Source: an uncultured Clostridia bacterium (lineage in GTDB: Bacteria; Bacillota; Clostridia; TANB77; CAG-508). Taken from it: a DNA stretch of 64,000 nucleotides. The position numbers were made by a program, and so were the translations under genes. The notes below the pieces were generated by a model. It had not been told where the DNA came from. It saw only the letters and a program-made list of their open reading frames with translations, and made no database searches. Each line of letters opens with the position of its first letter. Within the stretch, counting starts at the first letter, position 1. Location: the NCBI GenBank assembly GCA_934129895.1, contig CAKOWY010000003.1, positions 51,714 through 115,713 on the forward strand, read 5' to 3'. Positions 16,115-24,778 of the stretch are shown one piece after another.

Positions 16115-16143
16115 ACGAAAAAATGGAAGTTCCATTTTTTCGT
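16115..16143 (+). terminator. Intrinsic terminator after the Cys-rich gene
   Basis: 13-bp perfect stem (16115-16127 with 16131-16143), 3-nt loop, followed by TTTATTTTTTTATT. Confidence 0.85.
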
Positions 16144-16195
16144 TTATTTTTTTATTTTATTGTACATACTATAAAAAATTTGAAAGGTAAAATAT

Positions 16196-17314
16196 ATGAA
16201 AAAAAATTCTCATTTTATTAGAAACATAATTATTTTTTTAATTTTAGCAATTATGTTTTTTGGTTTATGTTATTATTTTTATACTACATATAATAACATA
16301 GAAATCGTTCCTGACTATGAATCTTCTAGGCTAAATTCCACAATTAATGAACAATCTGTTGAAAATGAAATGAAAGAAAGCAAAAGTGTAGCAGATATTC
16401 TTGAAGAAGTTTCTCAATGTGTTGTTGGTATTTCCAAAATAAAATCACGTTCTACTTCCATATTTTCAAATATTTCCACAGTAAGTGATTTAGGTCTTGG
16501 AAGTGGCATTATTTTTTCTAGTGATGGATATATTTTAAGTAATTATCATGTCACTGGTGATAAATTAAGTACTTGCTATATTACTCTTGAAAATGGTTCA
16601 ACTTATGATGGTACTGTTGTTTGGGCTGATTCGTTTTTAGATTTGTCAATAACAAAAATAAATGTTTCAAATCTAAATGCCGTAAAATTAGGAGATTCAT
16701 CATCTTTAAAATCTGGAGAAAAAGTTTATGCAATTGGTAATCCTATTGGATTTGAATTCAGACGTACAATAACTTCTGGTATAATTAGTGCTACAAATAG
16801 AACTGTTAGAATTGACGAAGATAATTCTGTATCATATATGACGGATTTACTTCAAACAGATGCATCTATTAATCCTGGTAACAGTGGTGGACCTTTAATT
16901 TTATCTAATGGAGAAGTAATTGGAATAAATAGTGTAAAAATAACTACAGCAGAAGGAATTGGTTTTGCAGTTCCTATAAATGTTATAAAACCTGTTCTTG
17001 AACAATTTATCGAAAATGGATTTTTTAATGAAGCTTATTTAGGTATTTACGCCTATGACAAAGAGGTGATTCCATATCTTTCAACATCTAATTCTAATGG
17101 TGTATATATAATACTAATTTCAGATACAAGTCCGGCAATATCATCTGGAATTAAAGTAGGAGATATCATAACTTCAATTGATAATATTCCAATTAACAAT
17201 ATGATTGAATTACAAGAATATATTTATAGTAAATCTCCAGGTGATACTATTACAATTAATATAAGTAGAGGATATGTTACAAAATCGTTTAATATAGTTT
17301 TAAGTAAACGATAA
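16196..17314 (+). CDS. HtrA/DegP-like membrane-anchored serine protease
   Basis: 372 aa. One transmembrane segment at about residues 10-30, then an extracytoplasmic trypsin-like domain with the triad His (SNYHVTG), Asp (DLSITKI) and Ser (NPGNSGGPL), then one PDZ domain (from about 275: AYLGIYAY ... VGDIITSIDNIPINN). Members degrade or refold misfolded envelope proteins. Start supported by GAAAGG 8 nt upstream. It follows a terminator and so probably has its own promoter, which I could not identify with confidence. Confidence 0.9.
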   Translation: MKKNSHFIRNIIIFLILAIMFFGLCYYFYTTYNNIEIVPDYESSRLNSTINEQSVENEMKESKSVADILEEVSQCVVGISKIKSRSTSIFSNISTVSDLGLGSGIIFSSDGYILSNYHVTGDKLSTCYITLENGSTYDGTVVWADSFLDLSITKINVSNLNAVKLGDSSSLKSGEKVYAIGNPIGFEFRRTITSGIISATNRTVRIDEDNSVSYMTDLLQTDASINPGNSGGPLILSNGEVIGINSVKITTAEGIGFAVPINVIKPVLEQFIENGFFNEAYLGIYAYDKEVIPYLSTSNSNGVYIILISDTSPAISSGIKVGDIITSIDNIPINNMIELQEYIYSKSPGDTITINISRGYVTKSFNIVLSKR

Positions 17315-17325
17315 TATATAATAAA

Positions 17326-17368
17326 AAGCTATCACAATATAATTTTTTAATTATATTGTGTATAGCTT
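17326..17368. terminator. Long convergent terminator hairpin
   Basis: About 19 bp of stem with one bulged base (17326-17344 with 17349-17368) between the plus-strand protease gene and the minus-strand gene ending at 17372. Confidence 0.8.
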
Positions 17369-17371
17369 AAA

Positions 17372-17830
17372 TTATTTTATATGAAAAAATTTCTTTATCT
17401 TGTTTAAAATTTTCTTTAATATACTTGTTTCTTCAACTATAACTAATGAATTATTATTATCACTTTTTTCTTCTATATTATCTTTTTCTCTTCTTTTTGC
17501 AAAAATATCATCAGGATTATATTCATTTCTTTTTGCTTCTTCATTTTTTCTTATATCAAATTTCTCATTTGATCTTATTATTTCTCTTTGTTCTTCTGTT
17601 GCCCAATAATCTCTAAATATAACTGCCAATATTGCTTTTGTTTCTTTTAACATTGGCTGCTTATCAAAGTCTTCAAATTCTGTAACATTGTAATTGTAAT
17701 CTTTTTCAGCATCTTTTTCAAATTTTTCAATTAAATATTTAGGTATTTTATTATAATCTATTTCTGGTACATATTTTAATATTTCTATAACTTCCTTATA
17801 TGCTTTTGGAAGTACTGCTTCATTTATCAT
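17372..17830 (-). CDS. Conserved small protein, family member 1 (partner of ART-like gene)
   Basis: 152 aa, predicted soluble. It shares clear sequence with the proteins at 25174-25620 and 47645-48088: a KIP motif near residue 33, the core ETKAILAVIFRDY (about 62-74), a downstream EEQRE, NEYNPDDIFAKRR (about 101-113), and a basic amphipathic C-terminal helix (LKKILNKIKKFF). Its ATG overlaps the stop of the upstream ART-like gene by 4 bp, so the pair is translationally coupled. No function is known to me. The basic helix suggests membrane or nucleic-acid contact; a cognate immunity, adaptor or chaperone role is inference. Confidence 0.8.
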   Translation of the reverse strand: MINEAVLPKAYKEVIEILKYVPEIDYNKIPKYLIEKFEKDAEKDYNYNVTEFEDFDKQPMLKETKAILAVIFRDYWATEEQREIIRSNEKFDIRKNEEAKRNEYNPDDIFAKRREKDNIEEKSDNNNSLVIVEETSILKKILNKIKKFFHIK

Positions 17831-18787
17831 TTTCCAATCCCCTTTTCTTTTAATAAATTTTTTAATCTGTTAAACATTCCGGTGATTTTCATTTTATCTT
17901 CTGTTAGTGCTTTTATTGTTGCTTTTCCAATTTGTTTAACTGTAAGCATTTTTTTATTTGGAACTTTTTCTGTATTTTCTCTATCCTTTTGAGCTTCTGA
18001 AACTCTTTGAGATAATTTATCAAAATCAATATATGTTTCAAGATCATCAATATAAAATGGAATATCCATGTCATAGGGTAATACTGTTATTTGCTTATTT
18101 CCAACCATTTTCTTTACAAGTTCTACTTTTTCTTTTGGAACAGATATACTATCTATGTATTCTATAGGTATATTTCCCATAATTCCTATTTCAGGTAAAT
18201 CAGAGCCGACACGAGTTTTCTCTAAATTTTTCAGATTTTTAGATGACATTCCTATCACAACTCCAAAATTCATTTCGTTTTCTGCTTCTTCTGGTGAACT
18301 TTTTGCGTAAGCATAACTTGATACTGTATTTAAATCATCTGTAAAACTAATAAAATTTCTTTTATGTTCATTATTTCTTGACCATTTCTCTCCTGTTTCA
18401 ACATCAATTCCTTTATCTCTCATTTCTTTAAAACTACTCATTCCATTCTGAATAATTCCATTTAAAGCTTTACCATTTGTGCCATGATATAAGTCAATTT
18501 TATTATTTCTAAAAAATTCAAATGTTTCAGGATTTGTTGCTAATAAATATGCAACCGACATACGTTTTCCTCTTTCTATTCTTGAGTTTTTTCTTATTCC
18601 ATCAACATTTGAGTCTACAGTATATTCATCAAAACCGCCATTATAATAAATTCCGCTCTATTTTTCTTTTTAACTCTGGATCTTTTATCTGTTCTAAAAT
18701 TTTTCCAAAAAATTTATCATATTCTTCTGTTCTTAAATTTTCATACCCATATTTAAAACGTGCTTGGGTGGTATTTTCTTCACTCAT
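17827..18787 (-). pseudogene. ADP-ribosyltransferase-like protein gene, interrupted by a one-base frameshift
   Basis: The main frame (ATG 18561) encodes 244 aa, but the reading frame is open upstream to 18657 without a start. A 48-codon frame from ATG 18787 (GAGGAA 7 nt upstream) ends at 18641, exactly where the other begins; dropping one base around 18641-18657 joins them into one protein of about 320 aa. The core LYHGTNGKALNGIIQNGM, then FISFTDDLNTVSSYA and EIGIMGNIPIEYID, follows the H-Y/S-E layout of the ART/PARP-like fold, which transfers ADP-ribose from NAD. The call is by motif only. If the short frame is independent, the 244-aa protein could start at 18561. Cotranscribed with the conserved small protein downstream. 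Confidence 0.65.
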
Positions 18788-18801
18788 TAATATTTTCCTC
18801 A

Positions 18802-19422
18802 CTAGTAATTTATATTATATTTTTCTAATAGTTCTTTTATACTTTCTATGCAATCAGGCATAACATTTCTTCCAAGTATTCCTAATGTATTAGCTGTTTT
18901 TACATTTTCTTCTTTATCATCAATAAATAAACATTCAGATGGTATTAATTTATATTTATCTAATAATGATAGATATATACTTTTATATGGTTTTACTTTA
19001 TGCTCAATATATGAAAAAATATATCCATCTATTATATTAAATAACTCGTTTTCTTTTATACTATCATAAGTATGTTCATTTATATTAGATAGTAAATATA
19101 TTTTATATCCACTATTTTTTAATTTCTTTATCAATTTTACTACTTCTTCATTTATTTTACTATATTTATTGTAATTATTCCAAAATTTTTCAATTAATTC
19201 ATCATTTATATGATTTGTTCTGTCTTCAACAATAGATATTGCATTTTCTTTACTTATATATCCTGTATCTATTAGTGCATTTCCAAGCCATTCAGGAGAT
19301 TCTATTATATTTTTTATTATAAATTCTTCTTCTTTTTCATCTTTTGCAAAATATGGTAAAACTTCTGATAATTTAAAATTCAATATTACATTTCCTATAT
19401 CAAATACTATATTTTTTATCAT
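18802..19422 (-). CDS. HAD-superfamily phosphatase (class IA)
   Basis: 206 aa from the ATG at 19422, which has GGAGGAATAACAAT in front; a longer frame lacks a site. HAD motif I NIVFDIGNVIL (first Asp followed by Gly at the usual general-acid position: D-I-G rather than DxD), motif II LLSNINE, motif III Lys (HKVKPYKSIY) and motif IV LFIDDKEENV. The replacement of the second motif I Asp by Gly is known in several YihX/epoxide-hydrolase-like HAD relatives. Substrate unknown; small phosphorylated metabolites are likely. It ends 14 bp before the ART-like gene start. Confidence 0.85.
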   Translation of the reverse strand: MIKNIVFDIGNVILNFKLSEVLPYFAKDEKEEEFIIKNIIESPEWLGNALIDTGYISKENAISIVEDRTNHINDELIEKFWNNYNKYSKINEEVVKLIKKLKNSGYKIYLLSNINEHTYDSIKENELFNIIDGYIFSYIEHKVKPYKSIYLSLLDKYKLIPSECLFIDDKEENVKTANTLGILGRNVMPDCIESIKELLEKYNINY

Positions 19423-19442
19423 ATTGTTATTCCTCCATTTGA

Positions 19443-19471
19443 ATTTTAACATAAATTTATTTTAATAACAA
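19443..19471 (-). promoter_or_regulatory. Promoter of the HAD gene
   Basis: TTGTTA (19466-19471), 17-bp spacer and TAAAAT (19443-19448) on the minus strand, just upstream of the GGAGG of the HAD gene. Each box has four or five of six consensus bases. Confidence 0.5.
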
Positions 19472-19609
19472 TACAATTTTTTGTTTTTACATATATTTAT
19501 AAAAATACCTAGACTCATTTTTGACTCTAGGTTAATTTTATATTCTATTTTATTTTTGTTCCTCCCCATTCAACAACAGTAAATCGCTTATATCTATTAG
19601 TAAATAAAA

Positions 19610-19644
19610 TGGCGCTGTGCATATAAATCGTTTGCACAGTGCCA
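19610..19644 (-). terminator. GC-rich terminator after the 111-aa gene
   Basis: 11-bp stem with one G-T mismatch (19610-19620 with 19634-19644), followed on the minus strand by a T-rich stretch. Its GC content matches the unusual gene it follows rather than the local background. Confidence 0.75.
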
Positions 19645-19649
19645 CTTTT

Positions 19650-19985
19650 TCACCACTTATTCATTTCCAGAGCATTGAGAAAGCTACCAACAGAAATGAA
19701 ATCCGAATCTCCCATCGCGCTCTCCATAATATCTACCACGTCTTCAATGTGATAGCCCTTATCCATCGCTGCCTTCAACAGCTCTTTCAGTGCTCTCCAC
19801 GAAAAATGAATGCGTTTGCTCTTGTCAACTTCGGTCTCATTATAACCGTCGAGATTATATCTCACGATTCCATAAGCCCGCTCAACAAGGTCGATACTTT
19901 CTCCAAGTTCTCCGGAGATCTTTTTTGCCTTGCTCTCATCAATCCGAAGTTCCTCCAGACCAATTACAATAATCTTCATTGCCAT
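19650..19985 (-). CDS. Hypothetical 111-aa protein of foreign composition
   Basis: Soluble, acidic N-terminal half (ISGELGESIDLVERAYGIV) and a helical C-terminal half (RALKELLKAAMDKGYHIEDVVDIME). A good GGAGGAG site lies 8 nt before the ATG and the gene has its own promoter and terminator, so it is real. Its GC content is visibly higher than neighbouring genes and codons such as CGC, CTC and GCG appear. It sits beside two tRNA genes. I do not recognise the family. Confidence 0.75.
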   Translation of the reverse strand: MAMKIIVIGLEELRIDESKAKKISGELGESIDLVERAYGIVRYNLDGYNETEVDKSKRIHFSWRALKELLKAAMDKGYHIEDVVDIMESAMGDSDFISVGSFLNALEMNKW

Positions 19986-20064
19986 AACTGTCTCCTCCTT
20001 GACTGGAAAACATTGCTAGTGTTCAACTAGAATACTGCATTATACCAAATTTTCTTATAACTTT

Positions 20065-20093
20065 ATTGTATCATATTTACATAAAGTTGTCAA
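20065..20093 (-). promoter_or_regulatory. Promoter of the 111-aa gene
   Basis: TTGACA (20088-20093), 17-bp spacer, TACAAT (20065-20070) on the minus strand. Confidence 0.75.
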
Positions 20094-20187
20094 TTTTTGT
20101 GTAAGCATACTTTCCACATTATAACTTTTTTCACACTCTCTCCTATTTGATTTTTATTATTTTACAGATATAACACCAAATAACAAA

Positions 20188-20219
20188 AAAATATGAATCG
20201 ATAAATCGATTCATATTTT
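20188..20219 (-). terminator. Terminator of the tRNA-Arg gene
   Basis: Perfect 15-bp inverted repeat (20188-20202 with 20205-20219) with two unpaired bases, followed on the minus strand by a run of T. It lies about 58 bp beyond the 3' end of tRNA-Arg. The region between it and the 111-aa gene promoter shows nothing else. Confidence 0.85.
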
Positions 20220-20276
20220 CTATTTCCAGCTCTCACTATTTTCAATGTTTTGAAAAAGTTCAATGCAAACTTACTT

Positions 20277-20353
<77 letters not shown>

Positions 20354-20485
20354 ATTACCAATACTTATATATTATACGATGTTTTTATCAAATTTTCAAT
20401 AGAATTAAAAAAATATTTATTTTTTTCAAAAAACTCTTGAATTTTTTTTTATTATATGCTATTATATATAAGCATTTGGAATTAT

Positions 20486-20561
20486 CGAGGCGTAGCGCAG
20501 TTGGTAGCGCGCGTGGTTTGGGACCATGAGGTCGCAGGTTCGATCCCTGTCGCCTCGACCA
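20486..20561 (+). tRNA. tRNA-Pro (anticodon TGG)
   Basis: 76 nt with encoded CCA. Acceptor stem CGAGGCG/CGCCTCG, T arm GGTTCGATCCC, anticodon loop TTTGGGA giving TGG. The C1-G72 pair is typical of bacterial tRNA-Pro. Divergent from tRNA-Arg. Confidence 0.95.
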
Positions 20562-20565
20562 GAAA

Positions 20566-20588
20566 AAGGAGCTTTTTGAAAGCTCCTT
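20566..20588 (+). terminator. Terminator of tRNA-Pro
   Basis: 10-bp stem (20566-20575 with 20579-20588) just after the CCA. A second short hairpin AGGCT/AGCCT (20600-20615) followed by TTTTTA gives backup termination. The remaining bases to 20709 show no gene. Confidence 0.8.
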
Positions 20589-20709
20589 AAATTGTTTTTA
20601 GGCTATTTTAAGCCTTTTTATATTTTCTGTAACTTTTACAAAATTTCTCTATATTTGTATTACTGCATTCAAGTCGATAAGTATATAAATTTTTTCATTA
20701 TTTAAAAAT

Positions 20710-20734
20710 TAGGAAAGTGCAATGCACTCTCCTA
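20710..20734 (-). terminator. Terminator of the 607-aa ABC exporter
   Basis: Near-perfect stem TAGGAAAGTGC/GCACTCTCCTA around a short loop, followed on the minus strand by AATTTTTAAAT. Confidence 0.7.
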
Positions 20735-20760
20735 ACCGAAAAAACAGTAGCTCGAATGTG

Positions 20761-22584
20761 TTAAATCTCTTTTACTAAATTAAATTCTCCATCCTTTGCA
20801 AACTGTAAATTTCTAAATGTGTACTCATTAGCAAGTTTACTTTTGAATCCATTAATGTTTTGGTGTGTTGAAATAATTACAATTCGTTTTTTATCCGAAT
20901 TAGCATACCTCACAATGTATTCCAAAATTCTTTCTGCATCTGCCGAATCAGATTCTGCTTTATCATCAAGACCAGATGTACATTCATCCAAGACCATAAC
21001 ATCAATTTCATCATCTAACCAGTACAGCATCTTTGCAAGAATAAGCCTCTGTTTCTGTCCATTTGAAAGAGACTGCTCGAATTGTTTTTCTCTCATCCAT
21101 TTCCATACATCAAAGCAATTAGATTTTATTTCACACCATAAATGGAGATTCTCTAAAATCTTTTGCATTTTTGCAAGATCCGGATTTTCATTGCAACAGA
21201 ACAACTCTTCAAAAATACTCAAACTACCAAACTTTAACTTTTCATCATAGAACAAAAATCGTGATGTCGAAGGTATCTTTGTACTTTTTTCTAATCTGAT
21301 TCTTTCGGTCAACATCTTCATGAATGTCGATTTTCCACTACCAGATGGACCATACAGAATAACAACCTCTCCGCTATTAATGTGTATCTTTTTCTTTGAA
21401 ATTAATGTAAAAGGTTTATCGTTTTCAGATTCCTCCAAATACTGAATTGAAAATGGATTTATCCTTATATTATCAACAACTTTAGGTGTAAAAATCTTTG
21501 CGGATTCACTATGATACACATCCAAAATTAAAGACATATCCTTTTCTTCTTTTTCCAGTATGATTAACCTCTCATTGTGATTGTTCAAAGTTTCAGCAAT
21601 TCTACTAATCTGTCCTAATGCTGTTTCAACAATCAGAAGTGTTGCAGTAATTTCTGTTATAGTTGCTAAATTGATGCTACTCCATTCAACTCCTAACAGA
21701 TAGAATATTATAATTCCATACTGACTAAATGTTTCCATTATTGTTACAAACAATCTTGACAAATTCATCTTCTTGTGGAACTTTGTAACATTCTCATTGC
21801 TTGCAATAACAGTCTTTTGAAATTTATTAATTCTCATATCCAAGTCATATTTGACAATTACAGGAACACGAAGTAAATCATTTACTATCAAAGACTGTTC
21901 GTTGTTATACTCTCTGTGTTTCTTATAGTATGCTTCTCTATTTAAACTAATATATGCTGAACAAAAGAAAGAGATAAGCACAAATACCAAAATCAGAGGA
22001 ATAAAAACAACTTGTGAAATAGATGTGTTGGTTAGTATGGCTACAGCTAACATAATAATTACACTAATTATTTCAAATACATCAAATGTATGTTGAATTT
22101 TCTGTCGCCAAAAATTTTGCAAATAGTTCTTAATAGTATTTAACACCGATTCATTGCTCATTACTTTATACAACTTATTTGATGTGTCATACTTCAAAAC
22201 CTTATTGGCTGTCTTACCGATGATCTGACTACCTCTGAATACAATTTCATCTTCAAAAATGAGTTCAAATTTTTTGCTTTCAGAGCTCTTAAAAAGATAA
22301 AATGCTTCCCTTACAACTTGCTGGCCACGATACAACATAAATAATATGATTCCAAGTAAAATCAGCCTGTAGTCAATCATCATGTTTGTCGCTTTAAGCA
22401 TGAATGCAAAAACAAGGGTAATTATGGTCATTCCCAGATTCATGAAACCCACTTTAAATCCCATCCGCTTTACGCTTTCAGGAATAGTAAGCATCTCATC
22501 TGATAAACCATATGGTTTGAAGAACTTAATAATAAGATTTATCACCTCCAGAATCAAGTTTTTCAATTTTTCCTGTACTTTCAT
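20761..22584 (-). CDS. ABC exporter half-transporter (fused membrane and ATPase domains), foreign composition
   Basis: 607 aa. Hydrophobic segments in residues 45-310 form the membrane domain; the ATPase has Walker A GPSGSGKST (about 404-412), signature LSNGQKQR (in place of LSGGQ), and Walker B VMVLDECTSG. AAGGAGG lies upstream of the ATG. Type IV exporter-like half-transporters dimerise and export peptides, lipids or drugs. Compared with the neighbouring exporter it has higher GC and more varied codons, and it lies next to two tRNA genes and its own terminator, which suggests acquisition. No cargo gene, C39 peptidase or immunity gene is attached. Confidence 0.88.
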   Translation of the reverse strand: MKVQEKLKNLILEVINLIIKFFKPYGLSDEMLTIPESVKRMGFKVGFMNLGMTIITLVFAFMLKATNMMIDYRLILLGIILFMLYRGQQVVREAFYLFKSSESKKFELIFEDEIVFRGSQIIGKTANKVLKYDTSNKLYKVMSNESVLNTIKNYLQNFWRQKIQHTFDVFEIISVIIMLAVAILTNTSISQVVFIPLILVFVLISFFCSAYISLNREAYYKKHREYNNEQSLIVNDLLRVPVIVKYDLDMRINKFQKTVIASNENVTKFHKKMNLSRLFVTIMETFSQYGIIIFYLLGVEWSSINLATITEITATLLIVETALGQISRIAETLNNHNERLIILEKEEKDMSLILDVYHSESAKIFTPKVVDNIRINPFSIQYLEESENDKPFTLISKKKIHINSGEVVILYGPSGSGKSTFMKMLTERIRLEKSTKIPSTSRFLFYDEKLKFGSLSIFEELFCCNENPDLAKMQKILENLHLWCEIKSNCFDVWKWMREKQFEQSLSNGQKQRLILAKMLYWLDDEIDVMVLDECTSGLDDKAESDSADAERILEYIVRYANSDKKRIVIISTHQNINGFKSKLANEYTFRNLQFAKDGEFNLVKEI

Positions 22585-22652
22585 GTGCTTTTCCTCCTTA
22601 ATTATATGTGATAGAAAAAATTTTTTACAAAGGTATGTACCTCATATTTTAT

Positions 22653-22681
22653 ATTATAGCATATTTACATAATATTTTCTA
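22653..22681 (-). promoter_or_regulatory. Possible extended -10 promoter of the 607-aa exporter
   Basis: Exact TATAAT (22653-22658) preceded by TGC (extended -10) on the minus strand, with only a weak -35 (TAGAAA) 17 bp away. Confidence 0.45.
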
Positions 22682-22696
22682 TAATTATCAAAAAAA

Positions 22697-22738
22697 TACA
22701 ACAATCCAAGCTATATTTTCGCTCTTTAAATTGTTGTA
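22697..22738 (-). terminator. Terminator of the 532-aa ABC exporter operon
   Basis: 9-bp stem TACAACAAT/ATTGTTGTA (22697-22705 with 22730-22738) with a large loop and a run of T on the minus strand. Confidence 0.65.
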
Positions 22739-22746
22739 TATATTAA

Positions 22747-24345
22747 TTATACTGTTATTACTTCTTTCATCATATGATTATCAAATAAGTAATGCTTATT
22801 ACATAATTCTTTCAATTTCGGTCTATGTGTTACAATCACATATGTTTTATCTTTTAAATACTTTTCAATCATATTTGTTATCTTTTCTTCAGATAAAGCA
22901 TCTAAATTAGATGTAGGCTCATCAAAGAAATATAAATCTTTATCTATTAAAATGCCTCTTATTAAATTTAATCTTTGTTTTTGTCCTGCTGATAATTTTA
23001 TTCCTCTTTCTCCTACCATTGTTTCTAGTCCATCTGGTAATTCTTTATACCATCCTATAAGTCCTGCTTCTTCCAATAGTTCTAATATCTTATCATCTGA
23101 TATATCTTTTCCCAAGCATAAGTTATCTCTTATGCTTAAATCAAATAAGTCCTCTTCTTGTGATACAAATACAAGATCTAATCTACTATCCTTTATTTCT
23201 TTATTGTCTATTAATAATTTACCATTTTCTAATGGATATAATCCTGCCAAAATATTCATAACTGTTGTTTTTCCTTGACCCGATTCGCCAATTATACTTA
23301 TTTTATCACCTCTATGTAATATAAATTCTGGTATCTTTATTTTTGTTGAATCTTTAGAATATGAAAATACTACATTACTTAATTTAATATTATTAAAATC
23401 TTTAATTAATTTTACATCTTTACTATTTTTGAAATAATCATCTAGTTGTTTTTTAGCTGTTTTTAATCTTTCGTTCATATCTAGTAATCTAACTAAACTG
23501 TTTAGATTAGAATACAATTTTCCTAATGCTGCCATATAGAAAAGTAGATAAGGTAATCCATCCTGTCCATTTTTAACCATCATTATTGTACTAATTAATA
23601 TAACTAAATACAATAAATCCATTAATCCTGTAAAAACACCATTTGTATTAGATCTTTTTCTTTCATTAATCTTAGTAGCTTTTAAATAATCATTTGCATT
23701 TTCATTTATTTTCTTGTTACAAAATTCTCCAATATTTAACTTTCTAACAGCAATTATATTCTGAATAAAATCTATAAATGTTGCATTGTATCTTGATTCA
23801 GCTTCATTAGTTTTCTTTTGATAAATTTGTTTATTTTTAATCATTTTATATTTAAAGAATACCGCTAATGTAGAAATAATTATACAAATTATGCCTGTCA
23901 TTATTGATTGTTTACATACCATCATTAATATTGATGTTCCACCAATAATAAGTGGTATCACACTTATTTCAAATTGCCATGTCATTTCAAAAAAGTAAAA
24001 TGATAAATTAGTTATTAATTTATGTATATAACCTGTATGAGTATTTGAAATTTGTTCCATAGTCATAGATTGCAATTTGTTAAAATAATATTTTTGTATT
24101 GCTGTTTGCACTCTCATATTATTTACATTATCAATGTAAGATGCCACTTTACCTGTTATAAGCATAATAATATCTAAAACAAAAATTGATATTGTTAAAC
24201 TTATAATTTTATATAATGTTAAAGGACTTGTTCCAAAATATGATAATGCAAATGCTTCTCCATAATCAGCTAAAGAATATACTGTATTAACAATTATAGA
24301 TAGTATAAAAAGCTTTTTAGCAACAACTTTTATTAATTCTTTCAT
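22747..24345 (-). CDS. ABC exporter half-transporter
   Basis: 532 aa. Membrane domain (about 1-285, six hydrophobic segments) and ATPase with Walker A GESGQGKTT (about 355), signature LSAGQKQR, Walker B DLYFFDEPTSNLD and the switch His in VIVTHRP. Its ATG shares one base with the stop of the 119-aa gene (TAATG), so the two are coupled. Composition matches the genome background, unlike the 607-aa exporter. Substrate unknown. Confidence 0.9.
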   Translation of the reverse strand: MKELIKVVAKKLFILSIIVNTVYSLADYGEAFALSYFGTSPLTLYKIISLTISIFVLDIIMLITGKVASYIDNVNNMRVQTAIQKYYFNKLQSMTMEQISNTHTGYIHKLITNLSFYFFEMTWQFEISVIPLIIGGTSILMMVCKQSIMTGIICIIISTLAVFFKYKMIKNKQIYQKKTNEAESRYNATFIDFIQNIIAVRKLNIGEFCNKKINENANDYLKATKINERKRSNTNGVFTGLMDLLYLVILISTIMMVKNGQDGLPYLLFYMAALGKLYSNLNSLVRLLDMNERLKTAKKQLDDYFKNSKDVKLIKDFNNIKLSNVVFSYSKDSTKIKIPEFILHRGDKISIIGESGQGKTTVMNILAGLYPLENGKLLIDNKEIKDSRLDLVFVSQEEDLFDLSIRDNLCLGKDISDDKILELLEEAGLIGWYKELPDGLETMVGERGIKLSAGQKQRLNLIRGILIDKDLYFFDEPTSNLDALSEEKITNMIEKYLKDKTYVIVTHRPKLKELCNKHYLFDNHMMKEVITV

Positions 24346-24704
24346 TATCGACCACCTCTTTCTCTCTCATTTTTCCCATTATCCCCAAAGCCTCGTGATC
24401 TGCCATGATTTTTTTCTCTATATACATTTTCCCCTAATCCATTAATTCCTCTTTCCTTAATTCTAACTTCTTCTTGTTCCAATTCTTCTTGTTTTTCTAT
24501 ATCTTTTTTTATAACTTTTACATTAGGGATTATTTGTGTTGCTCTTACAAAAACATTACTTCCTTTATAAAATTCCCTTGTTACTACTGACGATGGATAA
24601 TTTTCTTTTAATCTTTTCATATATTCTTTTATATGTTCTTCCATATTTTCTTTACTATTATATTGATCTAATATAAATACCTTAGAAGCTAATTCTTTTT
24701 CCAA
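24345..24704 (-). CDS. 119-aa hypothetical protein coupled to an ABC exporter
   Basis: Starts at TTG with a strong GGAGG 7 nt upstream. No signal peptide or membrane segment. Residues 1-65 look folded (VFILDQYNSKEN, SSVVTREFYKGSNVFVRATQI); 66-95 are charged and helical; the last 25 residues are Gly/Arg/Asn-rich (NHGRSRGFGDNGKNERERGG). It might be an accessory or cargo of the exporter, but no leader peptide or double-Gly cleavage site supports a precursor peptide. Function unknown. Confidence 0.7.
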   Translation of the reverse strand: MEKELASKVFILDQYNSKENMEEHIKEYMKRLKENYPSSVVTREFYKGSNVFVRATQIIPNVKVIKKDIEKQEELEQEEVRIKERGINGLGENVYREKNHGRSRGFGDNGKNERERGGR

Positions 24705-24735
24705 TTAAATACCTCCTAATATTACAACTAAATAC

Positions 24736-24764
24736 ATTTTAGCATAATGAGAAAAAAGACACAA
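24736..24764 (-). promoter_or_regulatory. Promoter of the 119-aa/ABC exporter operon
   Basis: TTGTGT (24759-24764), 17-bp spacer, TAAAAT (24736-24741) on the minus strand, about 30 bp before the TTG start. Confidence 0.6.
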
Positions 24765-24778
24765 CAATTCAGCTCATC

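Noticed and set aside
19509..19535. Inverted repeat CCTAGA/TCTAGG as a second terminator after the 111-aa gene
   Set aside because: Only six pairs with mismatched inner bases; a better terminator already lies at 19610-19644.
24345..24704. 119-aa gene as a RiPP precursor for the adjacent exporter
   Set aside because: No leader with double-Gly cleavage, no Cys/Ser/Thr-rich core and no modification enzyme nearby.
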